A program made the translations under genes and the position numbers. DNA of 64,000 bases from Diaporthe sp. PMI_573 (taxonomy: Eukaryota > Ascomycota > Sordariomycetes > Diaporthales > Diaporthaceae), in the NCBI GenBank assembly GCA_021399435.1, contig JAJTUP010000083.1:124001-188000 (forward strand), read 5' to 3'. Below the pieces are notes generated by a model. The model had not been told where the DNA came from and ran no database searches. It worked only from the letters and a program-made list of their open reading frames with translations. Shown in pieces: positions 9,487 through 20,280 of the stretch. Position 1 is the first letter of the stretch. Each line of letters begins with the position of its first letter.

Positions 9487-12178
9487 TCAGCATATGCCTT
9501 GTAAGGTACGAAGCTTGGAGTCTGAAATGAGTTCCTTGCCTTGACCATTGTCATAAATATACTTCCTGATATCCTCAACCCTCTTGTCAATATCTTCAAT
9601 AGCCTTGTCTAAATCCTCGTGAACTGCCTCATTCCTCCATGTAGCCTGCCTCAGCGCTGTCCTTGCCACGTCATACCTACTGACACCGTAGAAGCATCAT
9701 ATGGAACGGCGTAGTTGTCGACCCCTCCTCCCGGTATCTGTTGATGACTATCCGGTTCAATCTCGGCCGGTCAAACAGAAGTCCCTGGAGCTCGGTTGGG
9801 TAGCCATGATAGTTGAAAATAACAGTCCGGTCCTCGGTAAATATGTCCTTAAAGCCTTGACGGCTTATTGCATGCGGGTGATCTGACTCTTTCCGCAGCA
9901 CCATTAGATCCGTTACGTTGACAGTCCTGATCTTGAGTGCTGGCGCCAAAGACCTGAGGAGCTTAACCGCCTTGACCACCTCGAACGTAAGCTCCACGCC
10001 GATACCGACAAGCACGATGTCGGGATCGTCTCCACTATGAGTTGAGGCGAACTTCCAGATGCTGGCACCGCGCTTGCAATGTTGAGCGGCCTCGTCAGCA
10101 GAGAGGTACACGGGCGTGGGCTGCTTGGAGCCAATGATAAGGTTAACGTATTTCCTCGATTTCAAGCAATGGTGGACAGTATTCAGAAAGCAGTTGGCGT
10201 CAGGTGGAAGATAGACCCTCGCGGCAGCAGACTTCAGATTTAAGACAGCGCCGATGAAGGAAGGATTCTGGTGCGAGAATCCATTGTGTTCCTGCCGCGT
10301 CCATGTGCTCGTCTCGATATAATTGATCAAAGGAACATCGCTTCTCCACTTAACCTCTGCACTGATCTTGAAAAATTTCGAATATTGAACCATCATTGTA
10401 TGTACAATTCCAAGGAACGACTCGTAACTGGGGAAAATACCAATTCTGACCGTGAGCGTGTAGCCCTGCAGGAAGCCTTGGCAGCAGTGCTCCGACAGCA
10501 GCTCGATGACACGACCGCCTTGTGCGCGAGAGTACTCGTCCCACTGGAAATTTCGGCTGGTGCAATCGAGGACCGCATCGAGTTTGTTGCTTTCGAGCTC
10601 GCCGGGGGAGAAGACTTGTATCTGGCGCTGGTTCTTTTGGACAACTGCTTTAAGCAACTCACCCGCCGTTTTCATACAACTGTCCTCCGAGCCCTTTGGT
10701 CGGCTGAGGAACTGCCAGTCGGGTAAATCGAGACCTATCATAGGTGCGAAATAGTCTTTGACTTGGCCGATTTTCTTAGCGTCTTTCCTGGGTAATATAT
10801 TCAAGATCTTGCTGCTGGGACGGCCGTCCTCCTGAATAAGTCCGGAGATGCCGTAGCTTGACAGCCACTGCTCTAGGAGCTTAAGTTGTCCTTGGTCCTT
10901 GTTCGCTTTGGGAAGAGGAACCTGATGAGAATGGAACGAGCCCTCAATGAATTGTCCGTCCACCTTCTTCGGACCCGTCCAACCTTGCGATGAAATATTA
11001 GTCTCGATTGCAACAATTGCCCAATGAAAGAATACATACCTTGGGCGTCCGGAGCACGATCATCGGCCAGCGCGGCTTGACAACCGGCTCCTTCAAACGC
11101 GCTGCCTTCTGAATATTACAGATTTCACCCAAGGCCCACTCCAATGTGCTTGACAGAACGTCGTCTATACACTCAATGTCCTCGACGACGGCCACCTGGT
11201 ACCCGTACCCTGAGAACAAGGAGACTAGCTCCTTGTTATCCATACAGCCAAAAATGGTCCGTTCGCTGATCTTGAAGCCGTTCACATGCAGAATCGGGAG
11301 CACGGCACCAGACTCACTGGGGTCGATATATTAGATAGCATGCCAGGCTCTGTGATGTGCATGTCAGCATCTCAGACATCATTACTTTGGAGAAGTCAGG
11401 TTTCAAGTACTCACGCAGCTGTAGAGCCAGTCTCTGCCTCGTCGTCTCCTACCACACAAGTAATGACAAGGTCTGGGTTATCCATGATCGCACCGAACGA
11501 CACTGCCAGGGCATATCCAAGCTCTCCACCCTCGTGAATCGTCCCGGGTATCTGTGGGTTGATGTGACTACAGGGAATCACGATAATTTCAGCAACATTT
11601 TCGCCTCGGCACTCTCCTGGCAAAATCCAACATTCCTCGGATGTCCTCCCGGCACCAAAAATTTGGAAATCAAATTCCCTAGACCCTTGCGGTTGTAATC
11701 ATAGAGTCCAGGGTAAAACCTCTCCAGACTCCCCTCCAGCCACAGACACGCAAGAGCCGCGGGTGCACCGTGCCCTGGGCCGATTGTGAGCATCATACGC
11801 AGCGAGTCCTCGTGATTACGCAGGAGCAGGTTTAGATGCGACCAGACAACCACCAGGCCGGGGCAGGTGCCCCAGTGGCCCAGCAAACGCGGCTTGATAT
11901 GCTCGAGTTCTAGAGGAGACTCGAGGAGGACGTTGTCTCTGAGGAAGATCATCGCTAGGCCGGGAAGTTAGTTGCAGGATGGGTATTGGGGATAGGTGCT
12001 GAGTGATGGACCATACCAGAGGCGATGTAGCAAGCTGCGTGCTGGAAGCCCTGGAGGGACGAGCGTATGTCGTCTGGCAGGTGGTGGATCTCGGGGCGCG
12101 CCTGGAGTTCGAGAACAAAGCCCGGGAGGTGAGAAGGGAGGGGGACGGGTCGGGACGATCTATTTGCTCATGAGGCAT
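9487..12178 (-). pseudogene. Phosphoketolase (Xfp family), multiply inactivated
   Basis: Nearly the whole ~800-residue fungal phosphoketolase can be read in order. The intact enzyme is a thiamine-diphosphate protein cleaving xylulose-5-P or fructose-6-P to acetyl-P. Landmarks are 'MPHEQIDRPDPSP', 'KPRLLGHWGTCPGL', 'IGPGHGAPA', '[11 protein letters not shown]', 'LPILHVNGFKISERTI', 'SYESFLGIVHTMMVQYSKF' and 'NYIETSTWTRQEHNGFSHQN'. Lesions: (1) a one-base frameshift in a C run near 12141; (2) the intron donor at 11635-11634 reads GA, not GT; (3) TAA at 11333-11331 where Lys is expected; (4) an intron acceptor near 10985 shifted by one base (CAA for CAG); (5) a 2-nt loss near 9688. The cofactor motif GDGEAETG reads GDDEAETG. 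Normal introns remain at 12016-11955 and 11414-11350. The number and spread of lesions make sequencing error an unlikely sole cause. Confidence 0.88.
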
Positions 12179-12942
12179 TTCGGACAGTCTGTGAGAATTT
12201 CAAAGGTCAAAGTGGTAACAGGGACAGAATTCACAAGAAATCGGCGGGTGTTGCTGTGCGGTCGAAGCAGAAGCTCAGGATGACAGATTCTGGTATGCTG
12301 TTCTAAGGGAGCTGCGTAGGCCTTGAGTTTGTGAGGTATTTGTCGTGGCTTTCAGGGTCGAGCTTCCCAATACATGTGTTTCAAAAAAAACATTGAAGTC
12401 AGCGATGCAACCTCGGCCCTAGAGTGATGTGCAGGCTGTCTCGATGAGGTCATCCTGACAGGCACAGCTGGATCTGCTGATAGGGTTCGCACAACCTCAT
12501 ACAAGAGCAAGCAAAATGTCATAATCACAACGTTATTTCGACATATCACGAAGATTAAAATCACATGCTGAGAATCCTTCGATGAATTATATCACAGTCG
12601 CACTAGAAACGCCACATAGCGTACACATACGACTCTTTCGCCCCGCCTCTAGGAACACTGTGACGTATTATTGAATTGTATTGTTCCTTCCATTCGTTGG
12701 AACGAAGGTAAGAAAAACGTAGGACATCACGATGCGTCTGAAGCCCATGACGTAACCATATCGTAACTGGACCTACACGTGTTGCTCGCGGAGGATAGCT
12801 GAACGTCACCGCACGTTGACGGCCCTTACAACATATCATCCGGAACAAGTCATAAAAAGGCAAGAACTTGCAGCTGATAATCAAGAGTTTTACAATCCTA
12901 AATCTCTTCGCAAGTCAAGCTACTATTAGAGCGCACATAAAA
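12179..12942. other. Intergenic region upstream of the SDR gene
   Basis: No gene is supported. It holds the divergent upstream regions of the phosphoketolase relic (minus) and the dehydrogenase (plus). Confidence 0.5.
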
Positions 12943-14029
12943 ATGGACACAGTTAAGAAGTTTGTCGACAAGGCCCAGGGGGAGCATGACACTTCCGAGG
13001 AGCCAACCAAGTTCTCATCTGGTACGACTCACGGGGCAGCATAGCACAAATTTTGACGCTAACTGAAACCAGGCTACCATCACCCGCCCCAGACTCAGTC
13101 CCAGCCTGGACTGGAACGTGATATACACCCCAAGCCAGCGAAGACACACCTCCCTACCGAAGACACACAAGGCTACCAGCTGTATAAGGCCGCGGGCAAA
13201 CTTACTGGCAAGAAGGCGCTCATCACAGGCGGCGACTCCGGCATCGGCCGGGCCATAGCTATTCTCTTTGCTATGGAAGGCGCTGCCATCGCCATCACCT
13301 ACCTACCGGAGGAAGAGGAGGACGCGCAGCATACAAAGGCGCAGGTGGAGAAAATCAACGGCCACGTGGTGCTTCTCGCTTCGGATCTGCGCAGCCCTAC
13401 GGCCTGCCGCGAGGTAGTCGAGCGCGCGATTACAGCCTTAGGCGGCGACCATCTCGACGTATTGGTCAACAATGCCGGGTATCAGCAGGAGCAGATCGAC
13501 ATCGCAGACATTACGGAGTAAGTCGAGACTCTACACTCTACCGTCGTGTTCATCAGGGAGACGCCGCAGAGACTGACATATCGCTGTTTGTAGGGAGCAG
13601 TACCGCCGCACGCTGCAGAGCAACCTCGACGCCACCTTTTTCTTGAGCAAGTTCGCACTGCCGCACATGTCATCTGGTGGCAGCATTATCAACACAGCCT
13701 CGGTGGACGCGTATGCGGGGCCGCCGGCGCACGTCGATTACGCGGCGTCGAAGGGTGCCATCATTGCCTTCACACGGGCGCTAGCCAACCAGCAGGCCGC
13801 GCGGGGTATTCGCGTCAATGCCGTGGCGCCAGGTCCAGTGTGGACGCCGCTCATCACGGCGTCGCTAGGCGTCGAGGCACAGAAAGGCCTGCCCGGATGG
13901 ACGACGATGGGGCGCATTGGGCAGCCGGTCGAGGCAGCAACCAGCTTTGTGTTCCTAGCGTCGCAGGACGGAAGCTTCATGACGGGTCAGACGATGCATC
14001 CGAATGGAGGCATTGCGGTCGGGAGCTAA
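12943..14029 (+). CDS. Short-chain dehydrogenase/reductase, stress type
   Basis: Three exons (12943-13021, 13073-13517, 13594-14029) encode 319 residues of a classical NAD(P)-dependent SDR. The introns (51 and 76 nt) have GT donors, AG acceptors and CTAAC/CTGAC branch points. The nucleotide-binding motif 'TGGDSGIGRA' is at about 78-87. 'NNAG' follows, then the catalytic Ser (about 211, 'NTASVDAYAG') and Tyr/Lys (about 224 and 228, 'YAASKGA'). 'APGPVWTPL' comes afterwards. The 70-residue N-terminal extension ('TQSQPGLERDI') is shared with bacterial general-stress SDRs of the YhxC/glucose-dehydrogenase-like group. The substrate cannot be told from sequence. It lacks a signal peptide, so it is probably cytosolic. 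All key residues are present and the frame is intact, in contrast to the pseudogene just upstream. Confidence 0.88.
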
Positions 14030-14873
14030 AACTGGGGCGTACCGGTGACTGTGAGATCAGAGGTGATCTAGGGTGGAGCTCTTTGTCGTTGGGTATTTCA
14101 GTTGATCCGTCCCTCAAATTGCTCTCCCCTCTGTTTGTCTGCCCACCCCGGAGGACGAGGTCTGTACTGTATACCAGTGCCGAAATTCTGTAGTGCTATA
14201 CTCGATGCTACAGCTTAAGTAGGCGCCGCATATCGAAATCGAACGCAATTCCAGCAAACTTTAGCTGTTCAGTGGCTTTCAAGGGTTTTCATGTAAAGGC
14301 CACACCGAAGCTTTGGGGATATTCTATCTCCAAGGCTTGACAGGACATCCAACGGGGCCCTTCTTTCGCTAGTTTGCTGCTCTCTCTGTACAGCGAGATT
14401 GTGCAGGCCATCGTGAACCAACCGGCATCCCGGAAGCCGCCAACGAAAACGGGACCTGCCGGTACAACACCATCAACTCGATGCCGTCCGGTCGACTGCG
14501 GGTTCCGCTAGGCCTTATTCAATGGAATCTCGCAAGCACTTCCCCGATCCGTGTGAAACGCAAGCGGTGTTGCAGGCCCCTAGGTACCGTACATCCAATT
14601 CCTAAAAGCGAGAGATGTCTCTCCCAAACAGCCACGATATAGCCCAACAAACCGGCACCATGACCCTATTTCGCAGGCTCATTCCATACGTGACGTACAC
14701 TGCTCTCCAAAGTAACCAGGCCGTCGAGCCTTTCAATGTGTCTTCCTTGCTCTGATGTATCGCTTTGATACAGGCGCGTCGTTTCCTGCGACGCCTTTCT
14801 GCGCCCCTCTGCATGAGCTTGTCCCTACTCCTTGTCGTTCCGTTCCCGGTACCAACAATATTAAGGCCACATC
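14030..14873. other. Gap, no gene seen
   Basis: Only short overlapping frames on both strands. I see no RNA gene or repeat. Confidence 0.45.
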
Positions 14874-15200
14874 TCACCGAGTTGTCTCATACGCCGTTAT
14901 CTCAGCCCACCAGCTCCTTGCCAGGACCGTATCTGTCTCCTCGTCGCTTAAGCGCGCGTACCTGCTCACAAGCTCGGTCAGTGAGGCCTTCTTATTCGGG
15001 CAGATGATGGTCTTGTACAGCAGGAGTGTGTCGGCGAACCTCCACATGGGTGGGTTGATGCCCCACTTGATCATCGCCTTCAGGATCAGCTTCGGACCCC
15101 TCCGTGCGCAACCATCATCACGTCCCTGTCCCTGATCATGTCGCCGCCGATGTCCACAGACATCCTCGTGACCCTTCCAAGCCCTCAGCGCTGGAACCAC
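14874..15200 (-). CDS. Unrecognised ORF fragment, 108 codons
   Basis: The second half ('KAMIKWGINPPMWRFADTLL', then 'SLTELVSRYARLSDEE') has the feel of a real helical protein and ends at a natural stop. The first third is low-complexity His/Arg/Asp sequence, probably outside the true exon. I do not recognise the family. It may be the last exon of a decayed gene. Confidence 0.25.
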   Translation of the reverse strand: MVPALRAWKGHEDVCGHRRRHDQGQGRDDGCARRGPKLILKAMIKWGINPPMWRFADTLLLYKTIICPNKKASLTELVSRYARLSDEETDTVLARSWWAEITAYETTR

Positions 15201-15550
15201 TATTTTTCAGTATTCTCAGTGCTGCAATCACTATATTTTCAACGTTCTCAGCGCTGTGCCACTATTATTTTAGCTCCGACTCAAACAACACTCTGTAGTG
15301 CCTTAAGTAGCCAGCTGGCGTGCGGATTCTTGGACGGCGCAGCGTAAGAATATCTCTGTTAATCACTGTCCATATGTAGCCAAAGTCTCTCCTTCCTATC
15401 TCAAAACTATTTGCTTTGATGCCATGGCTTCCGGTTGTGTCAACCTAGGGAACTCTACCATACCAATGATGCTCTTAAACTCGCCAGGTGGCAGTTACAT
15501 TGCCTTCGTCAGGCTTGAGTGGAGTTCTGGGTACAAATGATGTATTCTTG

Positions 15551-16151
15551 CTATCTTGTCCTACCGCGAGATCTACCGCCCCGGGGTTTGGACACACCTT
15601 GAGGCTTCGCACTTTTCGGTTTGCTGGCAGCTGCTTGTCTTCTTTGTTGAGCGCCACTCCGGGATACCGCAGGTTGAGATGCTGCCTTGGCTGCGATGCG
15701 GCCGCTTCGCCGAGGTTGTGTGGAGGTCTGTCGGATGTGGGGGGGGGTATGGCTTAGCTTTGGGGATTGCGTTTCGCGCTTCCGCCGGCCGCCGCGAACC
15801 GTCTCCCTTTTGCGGGTCTCCTCCAAACAGACGAATTGGTGCCAGGCCTGCTCCAAATAGACGAATGGATGCCGGCTCCGCGTTCGCAACGGACTCGGTC
15901 GCAGGCCGGTCCGAGCCCAGTGTTTTGGGCGGCCCGGGGAATCTGGGTGACGAAGTTCCGCGGGCGGCGCTTGAGATAGACTGAAGTTGGTTTACCTCCT
16001 CCACATCTCCTCCAAATAGACGAATGGGTGCCGGTTCCCTGTTCGCAACAGCTTCGGCGGTAGGCTGGTCCAAGTCCAGTGCTTCGGGCAACTCGATGCG
16101 AAGCATATCCCCGAACGGATGCTCATGCTTCCAGGTCCTGCCGGGTAGCAC
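15551..16151 (-). pseudogene. Unrecognised gene remnant with internal ~80-bp repeats
   Basis: Two minus-strand frames together look coding. One runs from 16151 and contains 'ANREPAPIRLFGGD', 'ANAEPASIRLFGAG' and 'APIRLFGGD', that is, two to three imperfect copies of one module. At DNA level the copies are at 15817-15846, 15848-15930 and 16007-16090. The other frame ends at 15551 with a strongly basic tail ('STQPRRSGRIAAKAAS') of a kind common at the C-terminus of fungal nuclear proteins. Joining them needs a frameshift near 15800. No catalytic motif is visible and I cannot name the family. Confidence 0.3.
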
Positions 16152-17216
16152 GCCCCAAGCTGGATTCCATATCCCCCCACTTTGTCCACAGCTCCTTCAC
16201 CTCGTGGTATGCCATGGAAGGGTCGTCCCCATTGTTCGTAACTTTCCACATGCAGTGGCGTTCATGCACTGATCACACTGCATATTGCGTCCGACTGAGG
16301 CTCGGTGACCGGTTAGCTTTAATTCGAGTTTCAGGATTCCTCTGAAGTACCAACGTACTTTCTGCTTCTCAGAGTAGACGGAACCTGAGTTCCACCATGG
16401 CTAGCTTCAGGTAACCTTTGCGCTTCCCAGTTGGGATCTGAGGCAATCTATACAGCATGCTACTGTATGCACGAACAGATGGAGGAGTTAAGAGGCTAGT
16501 GGCTGAGGCCATCCAGTACCACGTTGTGTAGTATTTTCTTCGCTTGAAATACCTGCTGGCTCAACACTACCGGAAGCGGCCCACTACATATCAAAAAAGT
16601 AAAAGATTACATTCCTTCTTTTTGTTGGTAACACTAGGCATTGGGAAGGATTGGGATAAAATCTGAGCAACAATTGACCAGTTTCAATGGATGTGGTGCT
16701 GCAATTTAGGATTGGTGGTTGCCCATAAAATTGGTCAACCCGCCGGGGTTCAAAGTTGAGAACGGATAGAGTCAGCACATCAGCATGAGTGGAAGCGCAG
16801 TTAGGGAGTCACTTCCATAGCTCGAAATGTATTGGCCCTCATTGCCCATTGAAATCTTCAACAGACAGGGCAAGCTTGAACCTGTGCTCAACGCGAACAT
16901 GATCCACTAAGAATAGTGATCTGATCATGCTACAACCCTACTCGCACATGGTCCTCGAGTCAAACGAGGTAGGTCTAAGGTATAATAATGCGGCAGCGGC
17001 GGCATGCTGGTTTATGCTTGCCGATTCTTCATTCTGCCCGGCACTTTCACTTCGATCAAACGGTCAACTTTTCTTAGTGCTTCGGAAGACGGCCACCGAG
17101 TTCAGAGCGCTATTAAAAACATATCACTATTGCCAGTTGCGGTACCAGCCCGGTGCTCTTGCTTCTCCTCCCGCCACCACTCGTCACCACCCCATACTTC
17201 TTCTTTCGCAATGCCT
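16152..17216. other. Gap, no gene seen
   Basis: No coding pattern or RNA gene is convincing here. Confidence 0.45.
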
Positions 17217-18330
17217 CTAGACTTCTCTCAACCTCCCCTGGCATCGACCATCCCATGGCCCAGTGCCCCCAGAACGGCCTTGAGCCACCCGGCACACCAC
17301 CACCACACCATCACCAAGTTCAATAGCATGGGCGTGGACGTCCTTGTCCCTTTCCAATAGCACGCTGTATATCGCGCCTGTGTACCTCACCAGCCTGCTC
17401 GATCGCAAGTCAGCGTGGAACAGCCAACTTTGCCCGTCGCATGCATCGACCGCGAGGTCACCTGGGGGCAGAGCGATGGGGTGCCAGGGGGTCACGAGCA
17501 CCCCATCGAGCCGTACCATGACGTGCCTGCGTACAGGGGTCACGAGAACAGCGGCGACCCTCCGGGGCCCCGCCGGGGTGGCTACCAGGTGGCCGCCTCG
17601 CAGCGACGAGATCGGGACGTGTTGGTTGTTACCGCCGATGCCTGCCTGTCATGCGCATGGAGGTCTCCCTCGCGAAGCACGGCGCGGAAGAGGAATTGTA
17701 CGCCTTCATCGAGATTGTTGTATGAACACCGGGGAACCCCGAACTGTTGCCGATAAAATGTGCCATGGCGCCGCATCCAGCGGGTTTGCCGATGTTGCTC
17801 GGCTCCGGGGCGGGGAGGTCGTCGAAGGCGGAGCTCAGCGCGTCGCGGCACCTCGTGAAGAGAGGCGATCCGGCGCCATACCGCAGCGAGCCCGGGTCCT
17901 TGAAGCTGTTGCAGGCCTGCCTCGCGTGCGCGCTGTGCAGGGTAGTGCTGCCCATAGCGGATGAGGTACTTCTCGCTGGAGAGTGCGAGGGACATCTGGC
18001 CCAAGGGCTCGTCGCCTGCCGGGTCATGCATGAGGGTTGCGCACATCGGGTCGCTGGGAAAATGAGGCTGCGGACAGGGAGGCGATGAGGTCACCGAGCT
18101 GTTGCCGTTTCGCGGTGAGGCCGGCTGGCCCACCTGAGCTTGGCTTCGATGCGATGCTCCCTGGGGCGTCTACTGGGAAGAGGTTGGAGAGGAAGTCGCA
18201 GATGCCGGACGGGAGATGTGGCTTGCTATCTCGGCGTCGGAGCTCCTCACAAAGGTTGCTCAAAGGGATGATCGAGGTGTATAATGATCGAGGAAGGAGG
18301 GTTCGATTGTTGCAAATGCAGGTCAAGACT
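17217..18330 (-). pseudogene. C-terminal relic of a VWA/Hint-domain protein
   Basis: Pieces in several minus-strand frames follow the order of a fungal protein family with an N-terminal von Willebrand A domain and a C-terminal Hint (intein-like) domain. They include 'MSLALSSEKYLIRYGQHYPA', 'QACNSFKDPGSLRYG', 'LSSAFDDLPAPEPS', a Cys-containing Hint start near 17680 ('CFARETSMRM'), and 'LDGVLVTPWHPIAL' followed by 'AIYSVLLERDKDVH' (17543-17217). The pieces need at least three frame changes to join, and the VWA part is absent upstream, so this is a decayed 3' fragment. The match is from remembered family motifs. Confidence 0.6.
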
Positions 18331-18680
18331 ATCCAATTAGTTTGACGAATTTTGGCAAGTGGAAATACTGGGGAGAACCATACAAGGTTGTATCCAGCCT
18401 GAATCCTTCCTCTGTATAGTCTGCGGCAGGAAGAGTGGGAGGGCTTACAACATGGCACTGAATTGCACCTTATTGAATACACTTTCCTTCCCATGTGGCT
18501 ATGTTCGGCGGCCAGCTGGTCGCTATACTGAGTCTCCAAAAGCAGGCCTCGCAAGTGGGCTATGTGTCTTGCAAAGCCTCACCCTGTGCCAGAAATAGGC
18601 TCCTACATGGCCCCAGGTGCAGGCCTTATTTTGGTTCACCAGTATAGCCATAACGTCGAAAAGAAAAGGACGCGGCAGCC

Positions 18681-18688
18681 TATATAAA
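18681..18688 (+). promoter_or_regulatory. TATA box
   Basis: TATATAAA lies 88 bp upstream of the ATG at 18776, a normal position for a fungal core promoter. Confidence 0.45.
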
Positions 18689-18775
18689 TTGTCGCCTCAG
18701 GGGTTTCATAAATCTAACTCTGGTCGAATAGAAGCTAAGCCGTGAAAATCTCATCTGTGATTCGAGCATAATATC

Positions 18776-19373
18776 ATGGCTCCAACGTCGAATTCCCCCA
18801 CCGAGAACGGAATCACTGTCGCGCTCCAGGATCCGTTTTATTTTGATCCAGACTTTTCATTCGATTCATCCTTCTATGATGCTCAACAGTCTACAGAGTG
18901 GCTCTCGTGCGATCTAATTCCGGACCACTTTGATCCTGTAATTTTACCCAACACAGAATGGTTTGATTCACTACTTACCGAATTACCCCTCGAGCAACAA
19001 CCATCTATATGGCTACTAAAAGCCGAGACTTTGCAGAGAGAGCCTATTGGAGTGAACAGCATTGAAATCCAGTCAATGTGTCAGACGGGTTGTCACTCGG
19101 CTGTTGGCCGCCTCGAGGAAAGACTGCTGTCCCTACAGAACCAAGTAGATGCCAGGCTAAGCGAGATTGAGAAAACAGTAGATAACATTAGGACTGAGTA
19201 AGTCATCCTCATCCGTGATCGCGAGCCACCATTGACAAGGCCATTGCAGTTTGGAAGAAGACAAGACAAGGTTTTGCAGCGAAATTGATGAGCATATTCA
19301 ACGATTGAGGGGATGGGCGTCCGAGGTACAGGGCATTTTTGGGAGGGTGACACAGTATAGTGCAGGACATTAA
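18776..19373 (+). CDS. Small acidic coiled-coil protein, function unknown
   Basis: Two exons (18776-19197, 19250-19373) joined across a 52-nt intron (GTAAGT ... TTGCAG) give 181 residues. Residues 1-75 are acidic and aromatic ('YFDPDFSFDSSFYD', 'EWFDSLLTELP'), as in transactivation segments. Residues ~105-175 are a heptad-like coiled coil ('LEERLLSLQNQVDARLSEIE') continuing across the splice as 'LEEDKTRFCSEIDEHIQRLR'. The clean continuation of the coiled coil across the intron supports the model. A TATA box lies 88 bp upstream. I recognise no DNA-binding domain. It could be a truncated regulator or a fungal orphan. Confidence 0.55.
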
Positions 19374-19719
19374 GAATAACAGCAGTGATGAAAATCTATT
19401 TCCATGAATATAGGAAGACTCACTCAAGGTTTAGGCGGTGACTGAGAGCCGCCTGATAGAGCAGAGGCTTGCGACTTAATCTCCATAGACTTTTCCCCCC
19501 GAGTATTGAAATGGAAATCACAACAGAATCATCCTTACAAATACATTGGTTTCGTTTCTATTGATCAGGTCTCCCCAAGTGCAGTGCAGGATGGCGCTGT
19601 AGCCCAGAATGGTTCTAGGACAAATCCCCCCACAGATCGAAAATAGAGCAACTCAAAACTCCCTCCAGTCGTCTCCTCATAACTTATCAATCCACCATCA
19701 TACAGACTCTTACCAAATT

Positions 19720-19916
19720 ATGTCGCATAACGACTTTACTCTGCAAGCATACAATGGAGACATTGTTTCTGACGACGGGGCAAGTATTTGCCAGAGCTCA
19801 GAGGTGCTGCAGGATATGATCCACGATTTCTGCAGGATATGATCCACGATTTGGGGGAAGATGCCTTGAAAAGAAACCCTATACCGATAACTCCAATCAC
19901 CGCAACGCCTATTTAA
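19720..19916 (+). pseudogene. Short ORF broken by a 23-bp tandem duplication
   Basis: An ATG at 19720 opens a frame ('MSHNDFTLQAYNGDIVSDDG') that stops at 19842. The stop arises because a 23-bp unit (807-829 of the 19-kb block, that is 19807-19829) is repeated exactly at 19830-19852. With one copy the frame would run to the TAA at 19914-19916, about 58 codons. The product is unrecognised. The duplication looks recent because the copies are identical. Confidence 0.35.
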
Positions 19917-19957
19917 GCTACCCATGTCCAGGGCCGGTACTCGGCACCGGCCACTGG

Positions 19958-20095
19958 GACAATAAATAATGCTAAAGAAGCTTGGGAAAAACTAGAGTCT
20001 TTGTATAACCCTAAGGATTTTACTACACTATTTAATTCTTAAAGACTTCTTTAGTCTCAATTTCTCTAAATTTAATACTATAGAGGGTTAACGAT
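19958..20095 (+). mobile_element. Copia Gag (UBN2-like) relic
   Basis: The plus strand reads 'NAKEAWEKLESLYNPKDF' and, after a stop, fragments of the same module. This is the characteristic segment of fungal Ty1/Copia Gag proteins. It is only ~140 bp, AT-rich and stop-ridden. Confidence 0.55.
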
Positions 20096-20280
20096 GGAGT
20101 ATGGCCCATACTGACGGGCATAGAAGGCATTGAAAGCGTTTTGCCATTGCAACCAACCTCAAAACCCTGATAAAGTCATGATTCAGTGCCCTAGCAAGAA
20201 ATGCAACCGGTGGCTCCACGAGGAATGTTTGAAACATCACATCCTGCTGAGCATATACAAGCATCTGCAAAAGTTGGGGT

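Noticed and set aside
17344..17964. 206-codon plus-strand ORF
   Set aside because: It is antisense to the VWA/Hint relic, GC-rich, and its product (Arg/Thr/Pro-rich) shows no domain.
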